NCBI GenBank assembly: GCA_004173415.1
Contig: SEHC01000177.1
Span: forward strand, 1 to 5,043
Direction: 5' to 3'
DNA from: Lysobacteraceae bacterium
Lineage (GTDB): Bacteria > Pseudomonadota > Gammaproteobacteria > Xanthomonadales > Xanthomonadaceae
Length of the DNA stretch: 5,043 nucleotides
A program made the position numbers and the translations under genes. Shown one piece after another: positions 1 through 5,043 of this stretch. Under the pieces are notes generated by a model. The model was not told where the DNA came from. It searched no databases and saw only the letters and a program-made list of their open reading frames with translations. Each line of letters opens with the position of its first letter. Positions within the stretch are counted from its first letter, which is position 1.

Positions 1-266
1 TGCACGAGCCGCTGGCCGGCATCGTCAGCGCGGTCAAGCTGGCCCTGGAGCAGACCCCGCCGGAGCTGTGCGCCGACGTGGCCGAGCGCGGCATCGTGCT
101 GACCGGCGGCGGCGCCCTGCTGCGCGACATGGACCGCCTGATCTCCGAGGAAACCGGCCTGCACGTGCAGGTGGCCGACGATCCGCTGACCTGCGTGGCG
201 CGGGGGGGCGGGCGCGCGCTGGAGCTGGTGGACATGCACGGCAACGAGTTCTTCGCGCCGGAGTGA
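1..266 (+). CDS. mreB: Rod-shape-determining actin homologue MreB, C-terminal part (5' truncated by window)
   Basis: MreB is the bacterial actin: an ATP-binding protein that forms filaments under the inner membrane and steers the lateral wall synthesis complex. Only the last 87 residues are present. The first complete codon is at position 3 and the TGA stop is at 264-266. The frame reads HEPLAGIVSAVKLALEQ, then the adenosine-binding segment GIVLTGGGALL (residues 30-40 of the fragment), the EETG segment, and the conserved VADDPLTCVARGGGRALE block, ending DMHGNEFFAPE. This matches the C-terminus of E. coli MreB, recalled from memory, almost position for position, so the natural end is intact. 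E. coli MreB has 347 residues, so roughly three quarters lies upstream. A run of seven Gs (202-208) sits in the ARGGG codons without breaking the frame. mreC follows after 196 bp. Identity is very secure; regulation cannot be judged because the promoter is outside the window. Confidence 0.97.
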   Translation, partial: HEPLAGIVSAVKLALEQTPPELCADVAERGIVLTGGGALLRDMDRLISEETGLHVQVADDPLTCVARGGGRALELVDMHGNEFFAPE

Positions 267-462
267 GGGCAGAAACGGGTGCAGAGGAGTGAGGAACGAG
301 CAAGGGCGACCACGTTTCGCATGTCGTTTCCACTCCCGTGACTCCGCTTTTCGCAGCATGACCGCTGTCACGCCAGTGCCGCGAAGGTTCGGCCGTCCAG
401 GACCGGTATTTGCCCTGGCTTGTTTGTCGTTCCCCACCTCTCTCCACTCACTCCTCGCCTAA
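267..462 (+). other. mreB-mreC intergenic region, 196 bp, no gene
   Basis: This is the only non-coding stretch in the window. No credible coding frame, tRNA or strong terminator hairpin with a T-run is visible. It is visibly less GC-rich than the flanking genes. It contains an imperfect inverted repeat (arms near 284-306 and 413-456), a second short inverted repeat (CGTGAC at 337-342 with GTCACG at 367-372), and a C/T-rich tract just before mreC. I could not place a convincing -35/-10 promoter pair. Since mreB is often made in excess of MreC and MreD, this gap is where attenuation, processing or a separate mreC promoter would be expected; that is inference from position only. Confidence 0.7.
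284..456. repeat. Imperfect long-range inverted repeat bracketing the mreB-mreC gap
   Basis: GAGGAGTGAG at 284-293 is perfectly complementary in reverse to CTCACTCCTC at 447-456. Moving inward, GAACGA at 294-299 pairs with TCGTTC at 427-432, and CAAG at 301-304 pairs with CTTG at 419-422. The matching blocks occur in the correct nested order, which argues against a single chance match. The right arm carries about 14 extra bases (433-446) between the first two blocks. The central part (about 307-412) would be a large loop with its own short inverted repeat. It may be an RNA fold in the mreB-mreC transcript or a remnant of a dispersed intergenic repeat element. No transposase or obvious target duplication is seen. 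Confidence 0.5.
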
Positions 463-465
463 GTG
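427..465 (+). promoter_or_regulatory. mreC translation start context: GTG with no Shine-Dalgarno and a pyrimidine-rich leader
   Basis: The mreC frame is closed by TAA at 460-462, immediately followed by GTG at 463-465. The GTG is therefore the first possible start, and no nearby downstream ATG or GTG would keep the conserved N-terminus. The 30 or so bases before it are almost all C and T (for example CCCCACCTCTCTCC at 432-445), with no AGGAG-like motif at the usual distance. The tract also forms the right arm of the inverted repeat. Initiation is therefore likely weak or dependent on RNA structure or upstream translation; this is inference. Confidence 0.55.
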
Positions 466-1506
466 CCTTCCTACGCCGGCCCCCCCGTCACTGCCCGCCC
501 GGGCGAAGTCGCAAGCGCCCTGCGGCTGCTGGGCTACCTCGCGCTGGCCATTGCCCTGGTCATTTCCGACCACCGCGGCGGCTGGCTTTCCCAGGCCCGC
601 GAACACGCCAATCTGGCCACCCAGCCGCTGTGGTGGCTGGCCGGGTTGCCGGGCCGGCTGGGCGCGCGCGTGCAGGATGACGCCGGCACGCGGGTGCAGC
701 TGACCCGCGAGAACCGAAACCTGCGCAACGAGCTGCTGATCGCCAATGCGCGGGTGGCGCGGCTGCAGACCGCCGCGGCCGACAATGCGCAGCTGCGCGC
801 CCTGCTGGGGGTGGCCGAAAGCCGCGGCCTGGACGTGCAGCTGGCGCCGATCCTGAACATCGACCTGGACCCGACCCGCCAGCGGCTGGTCCTGGATGCG
901 GGCACCGGCGACGGCGTGCGCCTGGGCCAGGCGGTGATCGATGCCGGCGGGCTGATGGGCCAGATCATCCAGGCCACGGCCTCGCATTCGACCGTGCTGT
1001 TGTTGACCGACCCGGACCACGCGGTGCCGGTGGTGGTGGCGCGCAATGGCGTGCGCCTGATCGTGTACGGCCGCGGCGACCACCTGGAGCTGTCCGACGT
1101 GCCGCTCAATACCGACGTCAAGCAGGGCGACCTGATCCTGACTTCCGGGCTGGGCGGGCGCTTCCCGGCCGGGTTCCCGGTCGGAACGGTGACCCGCCTG
1201 CGCCCGGACGACAGTCGCGCCTTCCTGGTGGGGGAGCTGGAGCCGTCCGCGCGCCTGGACCGCGGCCGCGACGTGTTGTTGTTGCGCTCGGCCCCGCGCA
1301 AGGCGTGGACGGCGCCGCAGGCGACCGGTCCGGAGGTGGCGCTGGGCGCATCGACGGTGGGCACGCCGGAAGCGGCGACCCCGCGGGCGGACAGCACGCA
1401 GGTGGACAGCACGCAGGTGGACAGCACGGGAGCGACCGGTACCGAAGCGGCCGCGTCGCCCACCGACCCCAACGCCGGGCCCCCGGTCCGCGAGTTGCTG
1501 CGATGA
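463..1506 (+). CDS. mreC: Rod-shape-determining protein MreC
   Basis: MreC is a bitopic inner-membrane protein whose periplasmic part binds PBP2 and, with MreD, controls the activity of the RodA-PBP2 synthase. The product is 347 residues (E. coli MreC has 367). A cytoplasmic N-terminus (1-18) is followed by one transmembrane helix (about 19-36), then a coiled-coil segment (about 75-118, QLTRENRNLRNELL onward to LRALLGV). The beta-domain region (about 125-275) contains LVLDAGTGDGV and the family hallmark LILTSGLGGRFPAGFPVGTV (residues 224-243). Residues 278-347 form an Ala/Pro/Thr-rich, probably disordered tail with a short tandem repeat (DSTQV). The start is GTG at 463, directly after an in-frame TAA, with no clear Shine-Dalgarno. 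The stop TGA overlaps the mreD ATG in ATGA, suggesting translational coupling. Function is secure; the exact start is likely but not proven. Confidence 0.96.
   Translation: MPSYAGPPVTARPGEVASALRLLGYLALAIALVISDHRGGWLSQAREHANLATQPLWWLAGLPGRLGARVQDDAGTRVQLTRENRNLRNELLIANARVARLQTAAADNAQLRALLGVAESRGLDVQLAPILNIDLDPTRQRLVLDAGTGDGVRLGQAVIDAGGLMGQIIQATASHSTVLLLTDPDHAVPVVVARNGVRLIVYGRGDHLELSDVPLNTDVKQGDLILTSGLGGRFPAGFPVGTVTRLRPDDSRAFLVGELEPSARLDRGRDVLLLRSAPRKAWTAPQATGPEVALGASTVGTPEAATPRADSTQVDSTQVDSTGATGTEAAASPTDPNAGPPVRELLR
1390..1428 (+). repeat. 15-bp in-frame tandem repeat in the mreC tail
   Basis: GACAGCACGCAGGTG occurs perfectly at 1390-1404 and 1405-1419, followed by a partial third copy (GACAGCACG, 1420-1428). 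It encodes DSTQV-DSTQV-DST at MreC residues 310-322. The unit is a multiple of three, so gain or loss of copies would keep the frame. It lies in the low-complexity periplasmic tail, where length change is probably tolerated. Confidence 0.9.
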
Positions 1507-1982
1507 GCCGCGCCCGCAACAGCTGGATCCTGCCGGTGAGCATCCTGTTGGGGCTGCTGCTGGGGCTGCTGCCGCTGCCCTCGGCGTTGCAGCCGTTGCG
1601 GCCGTACTGGCTGGCGCTGGTGGTCGCCTACTGGGTGATCGAGGCGCCGGACAAGGCCGGTCTGGGATTCGCCTTCCTGCTGGGGCTGGTCGCCGACCTG
1701 ATGTTCGGCACCTTGCTGGGCGAACAGGCCCTGCGCCTGGTGATCATGACCTTCATCCTGCAGCGCTTCCGTACCCGGCTGCGCTTCTTCCCGCTGTCGC
1801 AGCAGGCGCTGGCGATCGGACTGCTGCTGCTGAACGACCGCGTGGTGACCGGCGCCATCCACCTCGGGCTGGGTGAGCCGGCCCTGCCGTGGAGTTTCTG
1901 GTGGGCGCCGCTGCTGGGCATGCTGCTGTGGCCGCCCTTGTTCCTGCTGTTGGATGCGCTGCGCCTGGGCAAGGTCAAGTAG
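1503..1982 (+). CDS. mreD: Rod-shape-determining membrane protein MreD
   Basis: MreD is a small multi-pass inner-membrane protein that works with MreC to couple MreB filaments to the RodA-PBP2 wall synthase. The product is 159 residues, close to the 162 of E. coli MreD. It is very hydrophobic, with likely membrane segments near residues 8-24, 33-48, 53-70, 75-88, 102-118 and 132-152. Family features include RPYWLALVVAYWVIEAP (33-49), matching RPNW...YWILALP in E. coli as recalled, and GLVADLMFGTLLGEQAL (61-77), where the G..(A)DL..G..LG..AL pattern is typical. A basic C-terminus (RLGKVK) should face the cytoplasm. The ATG at 1503 overlaps the mreC stop by ATGA; no strong Shine-Dalgarno precedes it, so reinitiation from mreC is probable. 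An upstream in-frame extension inside mreC exists but is a shadow. The TAG stop abuts the mrdA ATG. Confidence 0.95.
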   Translation: MSRARNSWILPVSILLGLLLGLLPLPSALQPLRPYWLALVVAYWVIEAPDKAGLGFAFLLGLVADLMFGTLLGEQALRLVIMTFILQRFRTRLRFFPLSQQALAIGLLLLNDRVVTGAIHLGLGEPALPWSFWWAPLLGMLLWPPLFLLLDALRLGKVK

Positions 1983-1985
1983 ATG
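1971..1985 (+). promoter_or_regulatory. mrdA ribosome binding site and abutting stop/start
   Basis: AAGG at 1971-1974 lies 8 bases before the mrdA ATG (1983-1985), a usable though short Shine-Dalgarno inside the last codons of mreD. The mreD TAG (1980-1982) touches the ATG with no base between. The arrangement favours the 1983 start and suggests coupled translation. Confidence 0.5.
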
Positions 1986-3968
1986 ACCGGCGCCCGCCGC
2001 CCGCTGAAGAATGCGCATGCGGAGGCCGAGCAGTTCCGCCGCCGCGCCCTGCTCGGCTTCGTCGTGGTGACCGTGTGCCTGCTCGGCCTGGCCGGCTGGT
2101 ATTTCAAGCTGCAGGTCGTGGACCACACCGAATACGCCACCCGCTCGGTCGCCAACAGCATCAAGCTGCGCCCGGTGGTCCCGGCGCGCGGCAGCATCTT
2201 CGACCGCAACGGCAAGCTGCTGGCCGAAAACGTCCCCGCCTTCCGCCTGGACGTGCTGCCGGACAAGGCCGGCGCGAGCAAGCAGCTGATCGCGGGGCTG
2301 AAAGGCATCTTCGAGTTGAGCGACGAGGACATCCGCCGCTTCGAAGCGACCCGCAAGACGACCCGCGGTTTCCGGCCGATCACCCTGAAGCTGCGCGTCA
2401 CCGAGGAGGAGATGGCGCGCTTCGCGGTCGACCGCTGGCGGTTCCCCGGCGTCGAGCTGGAGCCCTACCTGACCCGGCGCTACCCCTATGGCGACCTGTT
2501 CGGTCACGTGATCGGCTACGTCGGGCGCATCGACGACAAGGACGTCGAGGCCATGGGCGAGGGCTTGGCGGCGCTGACCCATACCGGCAAGAGCGGGCTG
2601 GAGCGCTATTACGAGGAATCGCTGCGCGGCCGCATCGGCTACGAGAAGGTCGAGACCAACGTCGAGGGCCGGGCCCTGCGCACGGTCGGCCGCGTGCCTG
2701 CGCAGGCCGGCCACGACCTGCGGCTGAGCGTCGACGCCGACCTGCAGTACGCCATGACCCAGGCCTTCGGCGAGCTGGAGGGTTCGGCGGTGGCGCTGGA
2801 CCCGCGCAGCGGCGAGGTGCTGGCGATGGTCAGCCTGCCCAGCTACGACCCGAACCTGTTCGTCAACGGCATCTCGCATGCCGACTTCAAGGCCCTGAAC
2901 GAAAATCCCTCGCGGCCGCAGTTCAACAGGCTGGTGCTTGGCGGCGTGGCCCCGGGTTCGACCCTGAAGCCGTTGCTGGCCCTGGCCGGCCTGGACAGCG
3001 GCGTGCGCAAGCCGGAGGACAAGACCCTGTCGACCGGCATGTTCCGGCTGCCGGGGATGAGCGGGCGCGGTTGGGGCGATTCCCATCGCGGCGGCCATGG
3101 CTGGACCGACGTGCGCAAGTCGATCGCCGATTCGGTCAACACCTACTACTACCGGCTGGCCCTGGACCTGGGCGTGCAGCGCTTCGATTCCTACCTGACC
3201 CGGTACGGTTTCGGCCAGCCCACCGGCATCGACCTGATCGGCGAGATCGGCGGCATCCTGCCGTCGCCCGCGGCCAAGCTCAAGCTCAACAAGGAACGCT
3301 GGTATCCGGGCGACCTGGTCAACTCGGCGATCGGCCAGGGCATGTGGAAGGTGACCCCGCTGCAACTGGCGCGCGGTACCGCCGCGCTGGCCGACAACGG
3401 GCTGCTGCGCCGCCCGCACCTGGTAGCGGCCCAGCGCAGCGCCTACGACGCGCCGTGGGAGCCCTTGCCGCAGCCGCAGCCGGTGCGCATCAGCGAGCAT
3501 CCGGGCAACGTGCGGGTGATCCAGGAAGGCATGGAAATGACCGTCAACGGACCCGGCGGCACGGCCCGGGCGATCAGCGTCGGCGCGCCCTACCGCATGG
3601 CCGGCAAGACCGGCACCGCGCAGGTGGTCAACCGCAGCGCCTTCGCGGTCAATCCCAAGTCGCTGCCGATGCACCGGCGCCACCGCGCCCTGTTCATCGG
3701 CTATGCGCCGGCCGAGAACCCGGCCATCGCCGTGGCGGTCATGGTTGAAGGCGGCGGTTATGGCGGCAGCACCGCCGCGCCGATCGCACGCAAGATCTTC
3801 GACGCCTGGCTGCTGAAGAAGATGCCCGACGGTGGCCCGCCGGGCGAGGCCATGCCCGGACTCGGCGACGCCGGCAACACCCGCATCTCCGTGGGCATCG
3901 TTCCGGAGGCGTCGGTATCGCCGCCGGCGGATGCGGTTCCCCCGGTGCCCGCGGTGACTCGCCCATGA
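1983..3968 (+). CDS. mrdA: Penicillin-binding protein 2, elongasome DD-transpeptidase (MrdA)
   Basis: PBP2 is the class B penicillin-binding protein that crosslinks the peptides of glycan strands made by RodA during lateral wall growth; it is the target of mecillinam in E. coli. The product is 661 residues (E. coli 633). A short basic cytoplasmic tail is followed by one transmembrane helix (about 22-40). The PBP dimer/pedestal domain starts with PARGSIFDRNG (68-77) and includes YPYGDLFGHVIGYVGRI and the GLERYYEESLRG block. The transpeptidase domain runs from about 250 to 610. Catalytic motifs are visible: STLK with nucleophile S326 and K329, SVN at 384-386, and KTG at 542-544 followed by TAQVV. 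The C-terminus beyond about 615 is a Pro/Ala/Val-rich extension, probably disordered. Compared with other proteobacterial PBP2s, the middle motif is SxN rather than SxD, and two residues of a reported zinc site appear replaced. It abuts mreD and overlaps rodA by ATGA, consistent with stoichiometric production of the synthase pair. Confidence 0.97.
   Translation: MTGARRPLKNAHAEAEQFRRRALLGFVVVTVCLLGLAGWYFKLQVVDHTEYATRSVANSIKLRPVVPARGSIFDRNGKLLAENVPAFRLDVLPDKAGASKQLIAGLKGIFELSDEDIRRFEATRKTTRGFRPITLKLRVTEEEMARFAVDRWRFPGVELEPYLTRRYPYGDLFGHVIGYVGRIDDKDVEAMGEGLAALTHTGKSGLERYYEESLRGRIGYEKVETNVEGRALRTVGRVPAQAGHDLRLSVDADLQYAMTQAFGELEGSAVALDPRSGEVLAMVSLPSYDPNLFVNGISHADFKALNENPSRPQFNRLVLGGVAPGSTLKPLLALAGLDSGVRKPEDKTLSTGMFRLPGMSGRGWGDSHRGGHGWTDVRKSIADSVNTYYYRLALDLGVQRFDSYLTRYGFGQPTGIDLIGEIGGILPSPAAKLKLNKERWYPGDLVNSAIGQGMWKVTPLQLARGTAALADNGLLRRPHLVAAQRSAYDAPWEPLPQPQPVRISEHPGNVRVIQEGMEMTVNGPGGTARAISVGAPYRMAGKTGTAQVVNRSAFAVNPKSLPMHRRHRALFIGYAPAENPAIAVAVMVEGGGYGGSTAAPIARKIFDAWLLKKMPDGGPPGEAMPGLGDAGNTRISVGIVPEASVSPPADAVPPVPAVTRP
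3953..3967 (+). promoter_or_regulatory. rodA start region: weak GGTGA Shine-Dalgarno and ATGA overlap
   Basis: GGTGA at 3953-3957 is 7 bases before the ATG at 3965-3967, a weak Shine-Dalgarno-like motif. The ATG overlaps the mrdA TGA (3966-3968). A second in-frame ATG three codons later (3974) is possible but lacks the overlap signature. Confidence 0.4.
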
Positions 3969-5043
3969 GCGAGATGCTGCGCTGGCTGCTCGACCTGGCC
4001 CGCTATTTCCTGCGGACCCTGGACTGGCCCCTGCTGGTCGCCCTGGGTGCACTGATGGCGATCGGCCTGGCGGTGCTGTACAGCGCCGGCGGCGAAACCC
4101 AGGGCACGCGCCTGATGCTGGCCCAGGGCGCCCGTTTCGCCGCCGGCGTGGCCGCCATGTGGGCACTGTCCCGGGTCACGCCCACGCGCCTGCGGGCGTG
4201 GACGCCGGGCGCCTACCTGGCCTCGCTGTTGCCGTTGCTGCTGGTGCTGTTCATCGGCAGCGGCAAGCACGGCAACCACTGGATCGACCTGAAGCTGTTC
4301 TACCTGCAGCCTTCGGAGCTGATGAAGATCAGCCTGCCGATGATGATGGCCTGGTACCTGCATCGCGAGCCGCTGCCGCCACGCTTTTCCACCGTGCTCG
4401 GGGCCGGCCTGCTGATCGGCGTGCCCACCGCGCTGATCATGCTGCAGCCGGATTTCGGCACGGCGATGCTGGTGGTGGCCAGCGGCGTATTCGCGCTGCT
4501 GCTGGCGGGCCTGCCCTGGTGGTGGGTGGGGATCGCGGCAGGCGCTGTCGCGGCCGCCGCGCCGGTGGCCTGGCTCTGGTTCCTGCGCCCGTACCAGAAG
4601 GACCGCATCCTGACCTTCCTCAATCCCGAGAACGACCCGCAAGGCGCGGGCTGGAACATCATCCAGTCCAAGATCGCGATCGGCGGCGGCGGCTTCGGCG
4701 GCAAGGGCTGGGGCGAGGGCACCCAGGCCCATCTCAATTTCCTGCCCGAGCACACCACCGATTTCATCTTCGCCGTGCTGTCCGAGGAGTTCGGCTGGAT
4801 CGGCGTGGCCGTGGTCCTGTCGCTGTACCTGTTCGTGATCGGCCGCTGCCTGTGGATCGCGGTCGATGCGCGCGACACCTACTCGCGGCTGCTGGCCGGC
4901 GCGCTGGGGCTGGCGTTCTTCGTCTACGTGATCGTCAACGGCGGCATGATCTCCGGACTGCTGCCGGTGGTCGGCGTGCCGATGCCGCTGCTGAGCTATG
5001 GCGGCACCTCGGCGGTCTCGCTGCTGGCCGGCCTGGGACTGGT
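3965..5043 (+). CDS. rodA: Peptidoglycan glycosyltransferase RodA (MrdB), SEDS family, 3' end cut by window
   Basis: RodA is the SEDS-family polymerase that joins lipid II into glycan strands in the inner membrane and acts as a complex with PBP2. 359 residues are present without a stop. E. coli RodA has 370, so probably only some 10-15 residues are missing. The protein is highly hydrophobic, in keeping with the ten-helix SEDS fold. Family landmarks in order are LQPSELMK (114-121; E118 and K121 match the E. coli E114/K117 pair), QPDFGT (161-166), the GAGWNIIQSKIAIGGGGFGGKGWGEGTQ loop (228-254), FLPEHTTDFIF (259-269) with D266 at the position of the essential catalytic Asp of E. coli (D262), and PVVGVPMPLLSYGGTS (334-349). 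RodA rather than FtsW is supported by the position directly after mrdA and by close match of these motifs to E. coli RodA as recalled. The position of a usual Arg in the GxxRW motif is His105 (GNHW). The start is the ATG overlapping the mrdA stop. Confidence 0.96.
   Translation, partial: MSEMLRWLLDLARYFLRTLDWPLLVALGALMAIGLAVLYSAGGETQGTRLMLAQGARFAAGVAAMWALSRVTPTRLRAWTPGAYLASLLPLLLVLFIGSGKHGNHWIDLKLFYLQPSELMKISLPMMMAWYLHREPLPPRFSTVLGAGLLIGVPTALIMLQPDFGTAMLVVASGVFALLLAGLPWWWVGIAAGAVAAAAPVAWLWFLRPYQKDRILTFLNPENDPQGAGWNIIQSKIAIGGGGFGGKGWGEGTQAHLNFLPEHTTDFIFAVLSEEFGWIGVAVVLSLYLFVIGRCLWIAVDARDTYSRLLAGALGLAFFVYVIVNGGMISGLLPVVGVPMPLLSYGGTSAVSLLAGLGL

Noticed and set aside
34..447. Antisense frame across the mreB end and the intergenic gap
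   Set aside because: The translation is Arg/Pro/Ala-rich low complexity, opposite conserved MreB codons, with no domain or plausible ribosome binding site.
267..462. Possible sigma-70 promoter for mreC in the gap
   Set aside because: TTGCCC near 410 could be a -35, but no AT-rich -10 lies at a proper distance; not enough to call.
413..462. Possible rho-independent terminator after mreB
   Set aside because: No compact GC-rich hairpin followed by a T-run; the inverted-repeat arms are over 100 bases apart and the right flank is C-rich.
1550..1573. Near-perfect 12-bp direct repeat GGGGCTGCTGCT / GGGGCTGCTGCC in mreD
   Set aside because: Explained by Gly-Leu-Leu-rich codons of the first transmembrane helix with strong CTG bias; not a separate element.
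1889..3748. Second + strand open frame of about 619 codons inside mrdA
   Set aside because: It is the shifted frame of mrdA; its product is Arg/Ala/Gly-rich without motifs, while the mrdA frame holds every PBP2 motif.
534..4166. Very long antisense open frame (about 1,210 codons) covering mreC, mreD and mrdA
   Set aside because: It lies opposite four well-identified genes, has a low-complexity Arg/Gln/Ala/His-rich translation with no recognisable domain, and is expected where GC-rich third positions remove stop codons from the opposite strand.
3758..4753. Antisense frame of about 331 codons opposite rodA
   Set aside because: Gln/His/Ala-rich shadow opposite the conserved SEDS motifs of rodA; no independent coding signal.

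Overview
The window carries the cell-shape (elongasome) gene cluster of a high-GC Gram-negative bacterium, all on the + strand and in one direction. The order is mreB (3' end only), mreC, mreD, mrdA (PBP2) and rodA/mrdB (nearly complete, cut by the right edge). In E. coli, mreBCD and mrdAB lie at separate loci. The fused order seen here, the strong G/C third-position bias and the MreC N-terminus (PSYAGPPVTARPGEV, then a TM ending in DHRGGWL) recall Xanthomonadaceae (Xanthomonas, Stenotrophomonas, Lysobacter, Luteimonas and relatives). That placement is from memory of family sequences; the genus cannot be set from this window.

Layout: 1-266 is the last 87 codons of mreB. 267-462 is the only real gap, 196 bp without a gene. 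It holds an imperfect long-range inverted repeat and a pyrimidine-rich tract that runs up to the GTG start of mreC. From 463 on there is no spare base between genes. mreC (463-1506) overlaps mreD by ATGA, mreD (1503-1982) ends on a TAG directly followed by the mrdA ATG, and mrdA (1983-3968) overlaps rodA (3965 to the edge) by ATGA. This packing suggests one transcript with translational coupling.

How the genes work together (family knowledge): MreB filaments on the inner face of the membrane orient the complex. The bitopic MreC and the multi-pass MreD link them to the periplasmic synthases. RodA polymerises lipid II into glycan strands and PBP2 crosslinks the peptides, giving lateral wall growth and rod shape.

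No unknown system is visible; this is a core housekeeping operon. The points worth a second look are small: the structured mreB-mreC gap, the SD-less GTG start of mreC, a 15-bp tandem repeat in the MreC tail, apparent loss of two of the four zinc ligands reported for Acinetobacter PBP2, an SxN rather than SxD motif in PBP2, and a His in place of a usual Arg in RodA. The long antisense ORFs are GC-bias shadows.
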